Part shown: piece after piece, positions 13,463 through 40,630 of the stretch
Position numbering within the stretch: the stretch's first letter is position 1
Layout: each line of letters opens with the position of its first letter
Notes under the pieces: generated by a model
Databases searched by the model: none
What the model saw: the letters and a program-made list of their open reading frames with translations, nothing else
What the model was told of the DNA's origin: nothing
Assembly: GCA_013365325.1 (NCBI GenBank)
Contig: JABVXV010000009.1
Span: 186,001 to 250,000 of the forward strand
Source of the DNA: Dipetalonema caudispina
Taxonomy: Eukaryota > Nematoda > Chromadorea > Rhabditida > Onchocercidae
Length of the DNA stretch: 64,000 bases
Reading direction: 5' to 3'
Translations under genes and position numbers: made by a program

Positions 13463-14915
13463 GTACGAAGATACTGTGAATGGTAGTTCCCTTTACTACT
13501 GATGGTCTAATTGGTGTAGAAGGCGTGGTAAATGGTTCAATACTAACATCCATCGTTCACTAATTTACAGTATCCGCATAAAAGAAAAAAAAAAAAACCT
13601 AGAAAACGAGCGAAAGCTGTTCTAGTTTTTAATGCATTTATGCATTCAGAAGAATCCTTTCTACCGGAAAACTTTTTCTGCTTTCCTTCTATCGATTTTA
13701 CAACATAAAATATACTTGGTTTCCGTAAGTATAAACTCGTGTAACTTACGTGTTGTTTAAAACTGAACAAATTGATTGATTCTTGAATGTATTCTTCTCC
13801 TATCGTTTTGTAGAATATAATTTTTATTTGAAATAGATTTAAGTAAGAGATAAATCAAGTTAGATATGAAAATAATCAAGAGAGAGAAGAAGGACCGATA
13901 AATTCTGGAAACAGAAAGAAATAAAACTAAGCGATGGAATGAATTAAAATCATTTCTGCTTCCGCTATTTAAAAAATGTAATATACAGCTGTGTTTTCTA
14001 CACATTGATACTTGCTAATATAATCATATTGCATGCTATTTATAATATCGGATAAGATCATGATCAAAGTTTTCAGGAATTTTGAAAGGAAATCGAAAAA
14101 AGTTTCAGATTCGATTAAACCTTTTCCATTATATCAATATCTATTTAATGAACTCTTTTTTATGTTTTATGTAATTAAAATGGATCAATTAAAATTCGTG
14201 ATCGGTATTTCGTTGATACTATCTATATGCAACATCTATTTTTATTCAGAAATTCTGTTACAGTCTCTTTTTTTTTTTTTTTTTTGTTAATATATAGAGA
14301 AGCACAGAGAAGAGAAATATTTTTGTAGATGAAGAAAATGTGACACCCAGTAATTTCTATAAGTGGAAGCAGATGTACCGAGTTGTACTAATGTGTCATT
14401 TCATTGACAGTACAAATTAGGATGAAATAAGGGATGGAAAAACGGTGGCAATTTGATCAGATAAATGGATTACTGAATTATAAGGAAGGGAGTAAAAAAG
14501 GAAGAAAAGAAGGGTGACGACCCAATCAGGTGCAAATTTCCCGGAATTGAGAAATGGACATCCTTCATTGCGCAATAGTAACCTACGTTAACTGACAACG
14601 AATAACAAGTTTTCTTGCAATAATCATTTATCCTGAAATTTTAGGAGAATTGCATGAATATATTTGAAGCTTAATTTAAAGATTGCAATTAATAACGATG
14701 CCAAAAATACCAAAAAAGTGATATGTCCATGAAGCAAATTTTTATTGTTTCAACTATCTAATCAATTTGTTCAAACGTTTTCCTCCCATCATTTTGCTCA
14801 GTTCAAGAAAATACTATTATATAACAGAAACTGATAACATTTTATAAAATACGATGATCGGCGGTATATTACAAAACTAAAATGAATAACTGCAGCATCA
14901 TTGAAGACTTATGAA

Positions 14916-14955
14916 ATTCCTGGAATTGTTACTTAATTCCTGAAATTGTTACTTA
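14916..14955. repeat. Tandem 20-bp duplication
   Basis: Two adjacent 20-nt units, ATTCCTGGAATTGTTACTTA and ATTCCTGAAATTGTTACTTA, differ by one base. This looks like a recent small tandem duplication in non-coding DNA. Confidence 0.85.
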
Positions 14956-15806
14956 CAGAAAAAAAAAATAAATAAGAAAAGTTACAAAATCCAGTAAAAT
15001 TTTGTGGAAATCCTGAAGGGTAATGTGCCAAATGCAAGGATAGTTGAGAGCAGTAGGAAAAATTTTCAGATCTTTAGATATCTCTCAGTCAGAACAGTGC
15101 AAATTTGTATTTTAAGAAATTCAAGTAGGAATGATTTGCCAGTTTATCAGTAATTATTTATCCAAGTAATGGAATAACATTGACAACTTAAGCTCTTAGT
15201 TCAGGATTTCAAAAGTCATAATTTGTTCATATTTTCTCAATCGGTGACAAAAACAAGTTTTCGTAACGATTTGCAGAAATTCTGAGTATTTTGACAACAT
15301 AACTTAAGTTGCTTTCTTGTTACACTCTTTCCGCATTATCACAATATCCGTTTTATTTGGCAAAGACATTATAAAGCATTGCAATCAAGATTTCTCGAGA
15401 AGATTACAACTGGAATTGTAGTGGTTACTACCATGGAATTCTAGGGGTAATAATAATGGTCTTTTTTCAAAAGAGACAAAATAAGGAAAAGGTGAGAAAA
15501 AAATAAATTGATTCTTCACTTTCATGTTAAACGGAAGAAGGATATCTGTATGAATCCGACTTGGTGTATTAATATTTTGAGGCTGGATATCTGAATTATT
15601 TTTCCTAGTTATCTTAGGAAAATTCAGGAAATTACGACACATAATGATGCTCACAATAATCAAAAATTTTCCCATCAGAAATCATTTTATATCTTGTCAA
15701 ATCCTTTCTTTTCAAATATCCCCGTACTTACTTTAGAAGTTGACATTATTATACTTTCTTACTTTACTGCTAAAGAACAGCGTATCCACGCATATTTCTG
15801 TAAGTT

Positions 15807-15839
15807 TTTGTAATACTTGAAACATTCAAGTATTACAAA
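15807..15839. repeat. Perfect 15-bp hairpin with 3-nt loop
   Basis: TTTGTAATACTTGAA at 15807-15821 and its exact reverse complement at 15825-15839 are separated by ACA. It lies in the spacer between the bHLH and Brr2 genes. Confidence 0.85.
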
Positions 15840-16359
15840 TGAGAACTTCGCGTATCGATTTAAAGACAGGAAATATGTCATTGAACAATTTCTTTTTGAG
15901 AATCGTTATAACATGTGATCTTTGCGAGTAAGTGACTTAGAAGACTATCATTTATTGTTACGAGTAACTGGATACTGCCAAAAATATCTGAAATATTTAT
16001 TATTGTACCGAACTGTTATGAAGTATTATTATGTTCTAACTCAAACAATCAAACGATACTTTATTTTTAATACTACTGTGACAAAGTAGGTTTTTACGAT
16101 GAAAACGTCCACAGAAATACAAAATAGAACTTCAAATAACAAAACCACATGTATAAACAACCATCATAAAACGAAAAAATTTAAAAACAAAAACAATTTT
16201 ATTTTCCACAATAATTTCTACATTTCTTTTTCAAATAAGAACAAGTTTTCTATAACAAAGTTCTATAACAAAAGATGAATTTATAGGGTATTCTGAATAG
16301 GAAATAGTCATTTCATGTTCTTCTTTTTGGCAAAATCATTTTTCATATCTGATATTTTC

Positions 16360-16386
16360 GCAAAAATGTTGTACCAACATTTTTGC
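16360..16386. repeat. Perfect 12-bp hairpin in the likely Brr2 3' UTR
   Basis: GCAAAAATGTTG (16360-16371), loop TAC, and its exact reverse complement (16375-16386). It starts about 125 nt past the Brr2 stop codon, before the candidate poly(A) signal at 16198-16203, so it would be transcribed in the 3' UTR. Confidence 0.8.
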
Positions 16387-16512
16387 AAAATTATTTCTTA
16401 GAATCTTTTAGTTCACTGAAAATCCATCAATAAGTAGAAGTAGAAAATGTTTAACAAGTGGAAACAGCAATGACAGTAAAAAAATTTAACGAAATGAAAA
16501 AGATAAGCGTAA

Positions 16513-31757
<15,245 letters not shown>

Positions 31758-33085
31758 AGTGACAGCAAAATTAGAGATGAAATTTTAATCTGATTATCGC
31801 ACCTCCCTGAAATCAAATCCTATAACTTCTAATACATCAGTCGTCATTCATTTCATTTTTGTGAATCGAATGAATCTTTCTATTGTTCTTAAACTCATTT
31901 ACTTGAACATTCTTCCAAGAACATTCTCCCAAATGAAACACGCAATTCTCTTCTATCATAAACTGGAAAAAGTTCAAAACTATGTAATGAAATGATAATG
32001 ATAGCATTTACACATAAATAATTACTATTTTCCTTTTTCTTCAATTAAATATTATCAATTGATGGTTGTAACTTAACAATTTCATAATCCATCATTATAT
32101 CACTGTGTTTAATCACAATACTCTCTCACAGTATTACTAAAATCTCTTTTTATGCTTCCCCTAATCACAACATTATCTTATCGCCATCTACCACCCCTCT
32201 TAATTTCACGCCAACAATTATTGCAATTATAACTTGCATCCGTTGCACGCATGCAACGACGTTTGGGGATGGTCGCAGTGCAACAGATTGAATCAGAAGG
32301 TAGATTTGCAGGAAATAATTGGGGAAATGTTCTGAAACGGAGCAACACTAAATAATTACGGAAGAAAGTGATGCTATGAAGACTTCCAGATGACTTACTA
32401 TTCCGGATAGTCGTTCCATTTTCCTGACACAGTTGTTACTATTCTTATTGTAAAGTTAATTTGATTTAGTAATCACATCATTACTTGTTTCATTTCTCAT
32501 TAAGATAAGAAAACGTGGAAAGAATTACGGATATGAAGCAAAGATTAGAGTTCAGATTAACTACTTTACGTGTTACGTGCAAATTGTTTGTTTCTATTTA
32601 AAGGATAAATGTTTCACTGGGTTGCAGGACGAGATTTAACGGATTCTGGGCCTGATCTTTCGTCCCAATACCACGGTATTGAGTGACGGAGGTATCGATG
32701 CTGGATGTGTTGGGTGTTAGACATTTGAGCGGTTGATAGTTGGATAAGTAGGAATAGACAGGTGATGTTAGGATTGATTGTTGGATATGGATAAAACTTT
32801 TGATATTTAATGGGCAACTATTAGTGTCGGAGGAAATCTCAGAAGAATGGAAGATATGTCCCGAACTTGATTAGGATGTGTTGCTGATATAGTTAGAATA
32901 TATTAGTGACCTGTTTGGTAACCTATTGTGTTACTATTAAAACGGATTTGTGAAAATTCAGTAGGGATCGTTTAGTTGTTATAGTAAAATACCGTATATT
33001 GTTGATCCAATTGAAAATTAATCAATTTTTCCAGATAAGTTGCACGTGTGGCCGAATAGGCCCGTCTATTGAAAGAGAAGCAACA
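31758..33085. promoter_or_regulatory. Divergent promoter region, Brr2 and V-ATPase c''
   Basis: This 1.3-kb spacer separates two start codons on opposite strands, so it must hold the 5' UTRs and promoters of both genes. No protein-coding signal was recognised. It carries a TGCAAC/GTTGCA cluster (32242, 32252 and 32279). A TTTTTCCAG acceptor ends at 33034, 51 nt before the V-ATPase ATG, and could receive a spliced leader. Confidence 0.6.
32241..32258. repeat. Inverted repeat CGTTGCA-4-TGCAACG
   Basis: Perfect 7-bp arms with a CGCA spacer in the divergent promoter region. A third TGCAAC copy at 32279 can pair with the left arm as well. Possible binding site for a dimeric factor; this is inference. 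Confidence 0.5.
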
Positions 33086-35308
33086 ATGTCGGCTATGCTA
33101 AAGACGTTCTATGTCGTTTTGTTATTATCATCTTTCGTCTTCCTTAGTACCGGTAAGTTCTGCTGGATTATTAACATTTATCCCATTTTTGATATCCACG
33201 TAGTAAAAACCTTTCCTGATTAAGCTAACGGGTTCACTATACGCAAAACATCAAATTATGTTATCTGTTCGGAAAAAAAGTATTGGAAGCTAATTCACTC
33301 TGGACCTCACCTATTAGCTGTACTTCGATGGACAGTAATTACGCAATAAAGAGCAATTGAGGGAAAGATGTTGGGCAGAAAAAAAATTAAAATTAAGAAC
33401 CGAACTGGAAAGTTTAAACTAAAAAGTTTCAATGCGGTCATTGTATAAATGAAAAATTTTTCGATGGCAACTTAGTTATGAATCAAGTAAACTTCAATAA
33501 CTTAACTTGTGGATCATGCTGATTTTATAGCGTACTTGAAATGATCAATTTTTATTTTGTTATCTTTCAGCATTATTCTTCATGTTTACTGATCAGGGAT
33601 ATCGCTTTGACATCGCTTGGTTCCTAACAGCCACATCACCTCATATGTGGGCTGCTTTGGGCATTGCTTGCTCCTTGTCTTTATCTGTTTTGGGAGCTGG
33701 ATGGTATGTCACCTTTAAATGTATTTCTTAATGATTCTGAAAGTTCATTTATCCTAACTGGTCTAAAATCTCTAATCGAATCTATACTGAGCTCACTTTT
33801 TCTGGTCTTCTAATAAACTTTTCAGGGGAATATTTACGACAGGAGTATCAATTTTGGGCGGTGGTGTTAAAGCGCCTCGAATCCGAACTAAAAATTTAGT
33901 TTCAATCATATTCTGTGAAGCCGTTGCAATTTTCGGCATCATAATGGCATTTGTATTCCTTGGCAAAATTCATGTAAGTCTTTCAAGTTATAGAAAGAGG
34001 AGCTATTTTCGGTTCCTCTGCAAAAGTTCTCGCTGCCCTCCTTTCTTTTATTCTTTTCTCCATATTATTCATTTTGCGTTACACGACTTTTGAACTAGAG
34101 TTCCACGGGATGATTTTCATCAAGGATAGCCGCTGACTTTTGGCAATTGCAGCTGAAGTTTGAAAACTTGAACCAGTTATGTATATATATAATAGGAACA
34201 AACATAGTTACGCATTTTGAAAGCAGGCAACAATGCATAGCTTGTAATGAATCTTATTTTTTGCACGGAAATACTGATAACCAACTCATTGCGTTGCTTT
34301 CCATGTTCTCTGTGTTGCTTTTGGTCAGTCATGGAAGGAATTTTCAACTATAAATATCACATTTGCAGGGATTCAATCGAGCTATTGCATCAGATGTGGT
34401 GCTATCCAAAAACATCGCTAGTGGGTACATGATTTTCGGTGGTGGACTTACTGTTGGTTTCAGCAATTTCGTGTGTGGCCTATCCATAGGTTGGTTTTAC
34501 TATTATAGCATTAAATTCCCGTGTATTTTGACATGCAGTTAGTAATAGTAAGAAGATTATACTGAATGCACTTGCAATACAGATATATTGAAACTTAACA
34601 TTTATCCATGTGTGTTGTCATTTAATCATGGTCTCCGAAAACTTTTCAATAAATGGTGTTTAGATTCATGAAATTTTCACATAGTATTTTGATTTATAAA
34701 CTTGAAATTTAAACTAAATTTTAGGCATCGTGGGCAGCGGTGCAGCCTTGGCAGATGCTGCAAATCCTGCTTTGTTCGTAAAAATTTTAATTATTGAAAT
34801 ATTTGCTTCTGCAATCGGCCTTTTTGGCATGATTATTGGCATTGTGCAGGTAAATGTGGATTCACTATCATTTCTCTCAAAAATTTTTGATAAAATGCAA
34901 TTTTAATGTTTTCACAGCCACATTTTATAGCGCCATTTAGATTGAACACATATGAAATATGTTCGTTTCTCATGGCTGTAGTAATGCGTAGAATTTATTA
35001 TTTCTGTTATTGTAACATTTGTTAAGGTTATTTCTATCTTGAAACTACACTCCTTCTTTCTGATTTAATAGTTACTGCTTAATCAAAATATATGAAATTG
35101 AGATAGCTACATTGTCTCCTAGAATGTTATTGAAGGCAGTGTCCCGGGAATGGGAGCTGAAAAAATTAGATCCGGAACATCTCCACTTGGAATTGGTCTT
35201 CTTCCTGCTGTCCTGAGCAAAAAATGACAAGAGTTCACTAATCATAATTTGAAATCCATGCTGTTTTATTTGCAGACAAATAAGGTTGCGATGGGTGACC
35301 AGATTTGA
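33086..35308 (+). CDS. vha-4: V-type ATPase proteolipid subunit c''
   Basis: Six exons: 33086-33152, 33571-33703, 33826-33973, 34369-34489, 34725-34849, 35276-35308. All are GT-AG with fitting phase, giving 208 residues (human ATP6V0B 205). The protein sits in the c-ring of the V-ATPase membrane sector and carries protons across endomembranes. Five hydrophobic segments are visible: an N-terminal one (residues about 5-28) followed by two homologous hairpins. The conserved membrane glutamate of the first hairpin is E98 in [12 protein letters not shown]181 lies in the matching helix of the second ([12 protein letters not shown]). Signature stretches such as [34 protein letters not shown] and [15 protein letters not shown] identify subunit c'' rather than c. 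A 33-nt last exon supplies the cytosol-facing end. The gene is divergent from Brr2. An AATAAA lies at 35498-35503. Confidence 0.97.
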
Positions 35309-38300
35309 TAACGAAGTTTGAAGGTCTTTATCAACGTTCATGGTTGCGGTTTCAGCTTTTGAGAAAAATCTTTAGAGGGCGAAAGATTGCTTTGGGAATA
35401 ATTCCCAGATTTAGACAGCATGTGTGATTCACATCTACTGCTTGATCATCTGCCTTATGCCAATTATTTCTTAAAAGTATACTTCAAAGAACGGAAAAAT
35501 AAAAATATAAAGAAGTAAGCAAAGAAGAATTCTATCACGAAAGCGTGTTTGTTTTGATCTATTAACTTGTTGTATGTATCAGCCCTACTTTTTGATTAGG
35601 ACTGCTTTTGTACTTCTATCTTTGCGTAATTTTTGTATTTTGCTTTTCATTCTCGTTGTTTTCCAGAAATTTCTCTTAGAGAAGTCCCGAATTTCGTTAA
35701 AGTGACTATATGCTTCTCTGAATCATTGGAGAGTCCCAGTCTGGCATGGATGAATTGAAGTTCTCCTGCTCAGGCAAAGTTGCAATCGCGTATATTAGGG
35801 AAATTTTCTTAGTTTTTCTGTAGACTTATTTTTTCTTTCTCTGTTAAGAGGATTTGAGTGTAGTGTTCCTGAAATTTCTTTTTTGTACGTGAAATTTGTG
35901 ATAGTTGTGATTGCATCAATTCAATTACATGTCAAATATGAATATCTCATTCTTGTTTCTCTTATTTCGTTTGCGTTACAAAACACATATACTTCAATTT
36001 TTTTATAAAACCTGTAAAACTTATTCTAGCTTTCATGTTCCACTTACTTTCGCCGTGTTATTGATACTATCCATTGTTTTGTGCGTCTTTTGGTGTAATA
36101 ACAGTTGAGTAGTATTTATATTTTGTAAATAAACAGCAGCCAATGCTATGCCTTCAGCTCTTATATTTTTCTTTTATCGCAGCATCATCGTTGAAGGTAG
36201 CAATTGATAAGGTGGTTTCATTGATTTTTATCTCTACAGGTAATTATTGTTTCTCATTAACACTTGCCAGATTCCAAGAAATCTGAAGAATTGAGTGACG
36301 GATCCTGTGGTGATATAGACTGGTTATTCACATGAAGTCTTGGGTTCCCTGAAAATAAAGATTTTATAATAAATCGGCAATCAACAAAATAAGTCATTGT
36401 AAATTTACCTGGCTGGCGCTGTCATTTATTTCTTCCACTTTTCTGTGCAGATACTATTTTTTATCAAGTTACAAAAAGAAAGGAAAAGCTTTTTTAATTT
36501 TTCGAAGATCAGGTTCGGCGTATTAAGCACGGCATATTCTGATGATTGTTAGCAGTCAGTTTTTGTTTTTGAGAATGAATGACTGCATTTTCATCATTCT
36601 AATTTCAAATTTCTAGACTATATATGTGTCTGATAGAGAATTAAATTTATGTGATAGTAATACGGCAAGTATTGGAAGTATTCGAAACGCAAAATTGAAG
36701 GCAGTTGGATAAAATTATGCAGGAGATGCTGAGGAGCGGGTATATTTGAATACTTTGTGGTTTTTTAGGTTTCGCAAGAGCTACATCAAAATTTCGAGTC
36801 TTTCGTTTTAGAAATGAATTTTGATCCGATCTTGAATCACGCAAACGTTCTTCCAACAATATTTTGGATTCTTACTATGGTATAAATCACCAATCATTTT
36901 TAGATTCATAGTGAAGGCCAGAACCTCTGAAGATGTCAGCGAGTTTTGTTTGGTGACTATTTATAACATCAAAATTTATTACTTGCGCCATTCGTAAAAT
37001 TTCTTGTTTTGATAGAAATAGGCAGAACCGTTGAAGGATTTATTATTTTTTTTGCGTTTCAAAATTACATTAAGGAAGTGATCTTAATTATTTATTCCTT
37101 GCAAGAATTATTACAAAAAATTTATGTTATATATTCTCCTTTGTAAATTCTGAATACCTAACTTATTTTTAATTATATCATGAATAGGAATTAAATTGGA
37201 TTTCAATTACACACTCTTTGTTTTAATAGATTAATATAACAAATAGTCGTATACTATTTTAAAAATAAGAAGTGGTAAAGCGGCATAATTTCGCATTGAT
37301 AGTATCATTTTTGTAGAAGTTTAAATGTACTTCTTTTCCTTATGCAACTCAAATGTTTGGTTTGATCATTCGATCATCGAAGTATGATATTTGTATTGCT
37401 TGCAAATTTATTTTTTATGCTAACTTTTCCCTGTGATCCCTGTTATCTTTTATCAATCCTGATATTTTCGGATTTTAATTTTTTCTAAATGAATAAATTT
37501 TTCAATTTTTTTCATTTGTTGCATACTATCGATGATGACCATTGTTGAACATATTCTGTCGAACGGTTTCCTATTTCTTGATAGTTGGGAAAATAAATTT
37601 CATCATTTTGATTATCGTTCACTACTATGGCAATCACTCAGCATAAATCATTTTTTCTGGGTTTTGTGCCTTCTAGAGACCAACAAATTATATAAATTTA
37701 TATGTTTCATGAAGGAGACTTTATAAAGTATATGAATTTATTATTAAATGCTTTTCAGATCTAATGCAGTTTTCAGGCTTTCAAAGATCGTTGTGGCTTG
37801 AAATTGTAATAAGAATGAGGGATACCATTTTCGAAGTACGTATTGATTTAAGAAAAAGGAACGAGGGATCTCAGAACAAAAGGAATAGGGCTGGGGAAGT
37901 CAATAGCACTTTTTTCTTACCTCTTCATTTCGGCATAACATTTAAATTTCAGTGCAAATATCACTCATTAGCTTATCATCAACACAAACTATATGAGCGT
38001 TTATCAATAGCTTTTGCGACAATGTTCAAATTTATCGCCGTTATCAGTAGAGCAAACAAGGCACTACTCTTTTTGTACAATATTTTTCATCCGATGCCTA
38101 AAATTCATCGTTATGTTCTTTTAAACAAATTCATTATTTATAAATTGTCATTGTTTCCTTCTACAGATTTCAAAATGGAATTTTATTGTAATAAAAGGAA
38201 GAGATAATGTTGAGTGTATTACACAGAATTCAAATTCTTCAACCAAGCTGATGAAGTCTAAAAGCGAAGAATTAATAAATTATTGTATCATATGATTATG

Positions 38301-38743
38301 CAACATTCTGCTGAATAATAACTGAATTTTTTTTTTCATTTTTAGATTTATCACGAAAATTATGTAAAAAATAGTTCTTTTAAAAGAATGAAAGATTGTT
38401 AATAAGCTAAATGTGACAGTATAAAAAACACAGTTTAATTCATTTTAATTCAATTTAGTGTACTTCCGGTATGATTTCATTCAGTACAACTCTTTGCTCC
38501 TATAAGTTCGATTATTGCTAATATTGTTTTAGTTTTCCGCTTCAAAAAGATAAAAATTGCAGCAAGCTGCGCGTTCTGAAAGTTTAGAGATAAGTAACAA
38601 TCATTTCAATACTTTTACCTGTAGTTCATATACAATACTATGTGGCAAATTTTGCAATTACACACCTATTGCTAATAGTACACATTTCTTGAAACTGTAC
38701 TGAAAATAGTCTAAAATTTAACTTTTAATTTAGCAACGGAAGG
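35309..38743. other. Intergenic region, no firm gene
   Basis: About 3.4 kb between two plus-strand genes. It begins with the V-ATPase c'' 3' UTR. The longest frame (37764-38207, 147 codons, +) resembles no family and its composition follows the AT-rich background, so it is probably chance. A T-rich acceptor (AACTTTTAATTTAG, ending at 38733) leads into the next gene. Confidence 0.5.
35498..35503 (+). promoter_or_regulatory. Poly(A) signal of the V-ATPase c'' gene
   Basis: AATAAA on the coding strand 190 nt downstream of the stop codon. A second AATAAA near 36126 could be an alternative. Confidence 0.45.
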
Positions 38744-39891
38744 ATGATTCGACCAATGAATGAAAATGAAGTAATCGAAATGTCAAACTATGAAAATATT
38801 ACCGATGCATCAAACAGGTAAGCAAACGAAACTTCTCTCTATCACTGATAAAATTATTATTCAACAATTTGTCTGTATCAGTAAATTTTCCTTCCAGAGT
38901 ACTTCTTAGAATTATTTGCATGCTAATGTTGTCCATTAAGCATTGTTTGAATTTTTACTTACAAATTATCACAACGAAATTTTTATTCTAATTGAAGAAC
39001 AAATGTTTGCATTTGGAATATATTTGTAGGTTTGCAGCAATTTATAATGATTCGTTAACTCTGAAGTTGAGAATTTGGTGGTGGAATTTGACGAGAAAAC
39101 AACGGCAATTTTACATCAGTTCATTGCTAATCTTCATTATATTACTTACAATCGCATTTATAACTATTTTCATGCAACATACAACCACTGATCCATATCA
39201 GTAAGTGTACAATTAAAGTTTAAAACTACTAAAGTTTTTAGTTTTAAATTTCAATTTTCTTGATTTTCAATTTCTCATATGACGGTTTTATTCAATTTTT
39301 CCTTAAATTATTGTGAACTAAATGAATTTACAAAAATTTCTCTTAGTCTCATCATAGATTAGATGAGTTACAAGTAGTTCGATTTTTAAAAATGTTTGAA
39401 GATTAGTTAATAAGTTTATTTCAAATGAAGAGAATACTTTTCCATTCTGATTGAATGAATAATTTTTCGATAATGAGGCATGATTCTAGGACTTCAGTAA
39501 CCACATACACAACAATAGCAACAACGACTTCATCTTCGATAACAATCTCTCCGTCTATTTCAACAATTTCGACAAACACTTCCGTTGTTACATCCACAAT
39601 GTAAATCCCGAATATTTTCTCAAATCATTGCATGAAGCTGAAATTATAGCTTGCTACTAAACAATCATCCATCATTTAACTTTATCCCAAACCCATTATT
39701 ACACAGTTTACAAGACTGTATATTACTTCCTGCAATTTTTCCAAAATTTTTGCATGTTTGCATCTTTTAGGACTACTACGCCGACCATTCCGATGACTCC
39801 AATGACGGCAATTATGTCGACAACTCTGATAACGCCGATAACTGCGACTGATTCTCAGCTATTGGCTTCGAAAGAAAATTCATCACAATGA
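38744..39891 (+). CDS. Thr/Ser-rich single-pass membrane protein, unknown family
   Basis: Four exons: 38744-38817, 39030-39200, 39490-39600, 39771-39891. All introns are GT-AG and in phase 2, giving 158 residues. I do not recognise the family. Residues about 1-55 are polar, ending in a basic cluster (LRIWWWNLTRKQRQ). Residues about 57-77 form a single hydrophobic helix (FYISSLLIFIILLTIAFITIF). The remaining 80 residues are dominated by Thr, Ser, Ile and Pro, with runs such as TTYTTIATTTSSSIT and TTTPTIPMTPMTAIM. Positive charges before the helix suggest a type II protein with its C-terminus outside the cytosol. The tail looks like a mucin-type O-glycosylation target and has two N-glycosylation sequons (NTS, NSS). 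The ATG at 38744 lies 10 nt behind an acceptor ending at 38733, as after SL trans-splicing. An AATAAA follows at 40206-40211. Confidence 0.7.
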
Positions 39892-40205
39892 TACCAACAG
39901 TATTAAAAATGATGAATTAGTACCCACAAAATCGATACATTGATTAGAAATGATGAAATACCAGTGATATACATGACATCCCTAACGATACCGATCATAT
40001 CATCAAGAAAGAAGCAGAGGCACCTTCAATCGATATCATCGTAAGCTTTTTGGCTAAAAGAGATAGAACGTACATAAAAGTAATCCCGCTTATTCCTGAG
40101 AATTCATCATAATTATTCAGTTCCTTTTAAAGTTATACTTTTCATCATTTCATTGGCTTAAACTTCCAATTTCCCATACACCTTTGTAAATTACTACTAG
40201 AAATC

Positions 40206-40211
40206 AATAAA
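40206..40211 (+). promoter_or_regulatory. Poly(A) signal of the Thr/Ser-rich membrane protein gene
   Basis: AATAAA on the coding strand about 315 nt after the stop codon. Confidence 0.4.
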
Positions 40212-40603
40212 ATTCATTGCCATAAATAATCCTTTTTAATTTAGTTTAGCATCGACCGACTGGGGTGAATTTAGTAAATTCAGATTTAAATGGAAAATTA
40301 TTTGAGTTCAACTAAAAAAAAAGACGATAGTCATGTGGATAACTTGTAAATTCGGCGCTTTTGTTCAATTCCTTTTATGTATGCAGGACCTTCAAAAGCG
40401 TTGCTCAGAATCACTCAGAAATTTGGGATGGCTTCCCCAATATACTGGGAATATAACTAAATAAATTAAAACTACATTGTCAGACTTCCACCACAAATTT
40501 TGGTGTTAGATTCTCTGGGTGACACAATATTTAGTGCATTTCATAGGAGAAGGAACTTGGGCAATCCACTTTCTATCAATACTTCGAAAGTTTATTACAT
40601 AGT

Positions 40604-40630
40604 GCTATCAAATTTGTTAGATTTGATAGC
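40604..40630. repeat. Perfect 10-bp hairpin with 7-nt loop
   Basis: GCTATCAAAT (40604-40613) and its exact reverse complement ATTTGATAGC (40621-40630) flank TTGTTAG. Confidence 0.75.

Larger units (their letters stand above)
13463..16512. other. Intergenic region upstream of the bHLH gene
   Basis: About 3 kb between the 5' end of the bHLH gene and the 3' end of the Brr2 gene, both on the minus strand. It should contain the bHLH promoter and the Brr2 3' UTR. Reverse-strand TTTATT (AATAAA on the minus strand) at 16198-16203 and 16060-16065 are possible Brr2 poly(A) signals. An 18-nt T run lies at 14268-14285. No further gene was recognised. Confidence 0.5.

Noticed and set aside
13500..13560. 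Minus-strand frame MDVSIEPFTTPSTPIRPSV
   Set aside because: It looks protein-like and lies just upstream of the neurogenin leader exon, but it ends in a stop overlapping the leader ATG and no splice pair joins it in phase.
37764..38207. 147-codon plus-strand open frame
   Set aside because: Longest unexplained frame, but it has no family resemblance, no signal or domain pattern and a composition like the background. Probably chance; transcript data would be needed.
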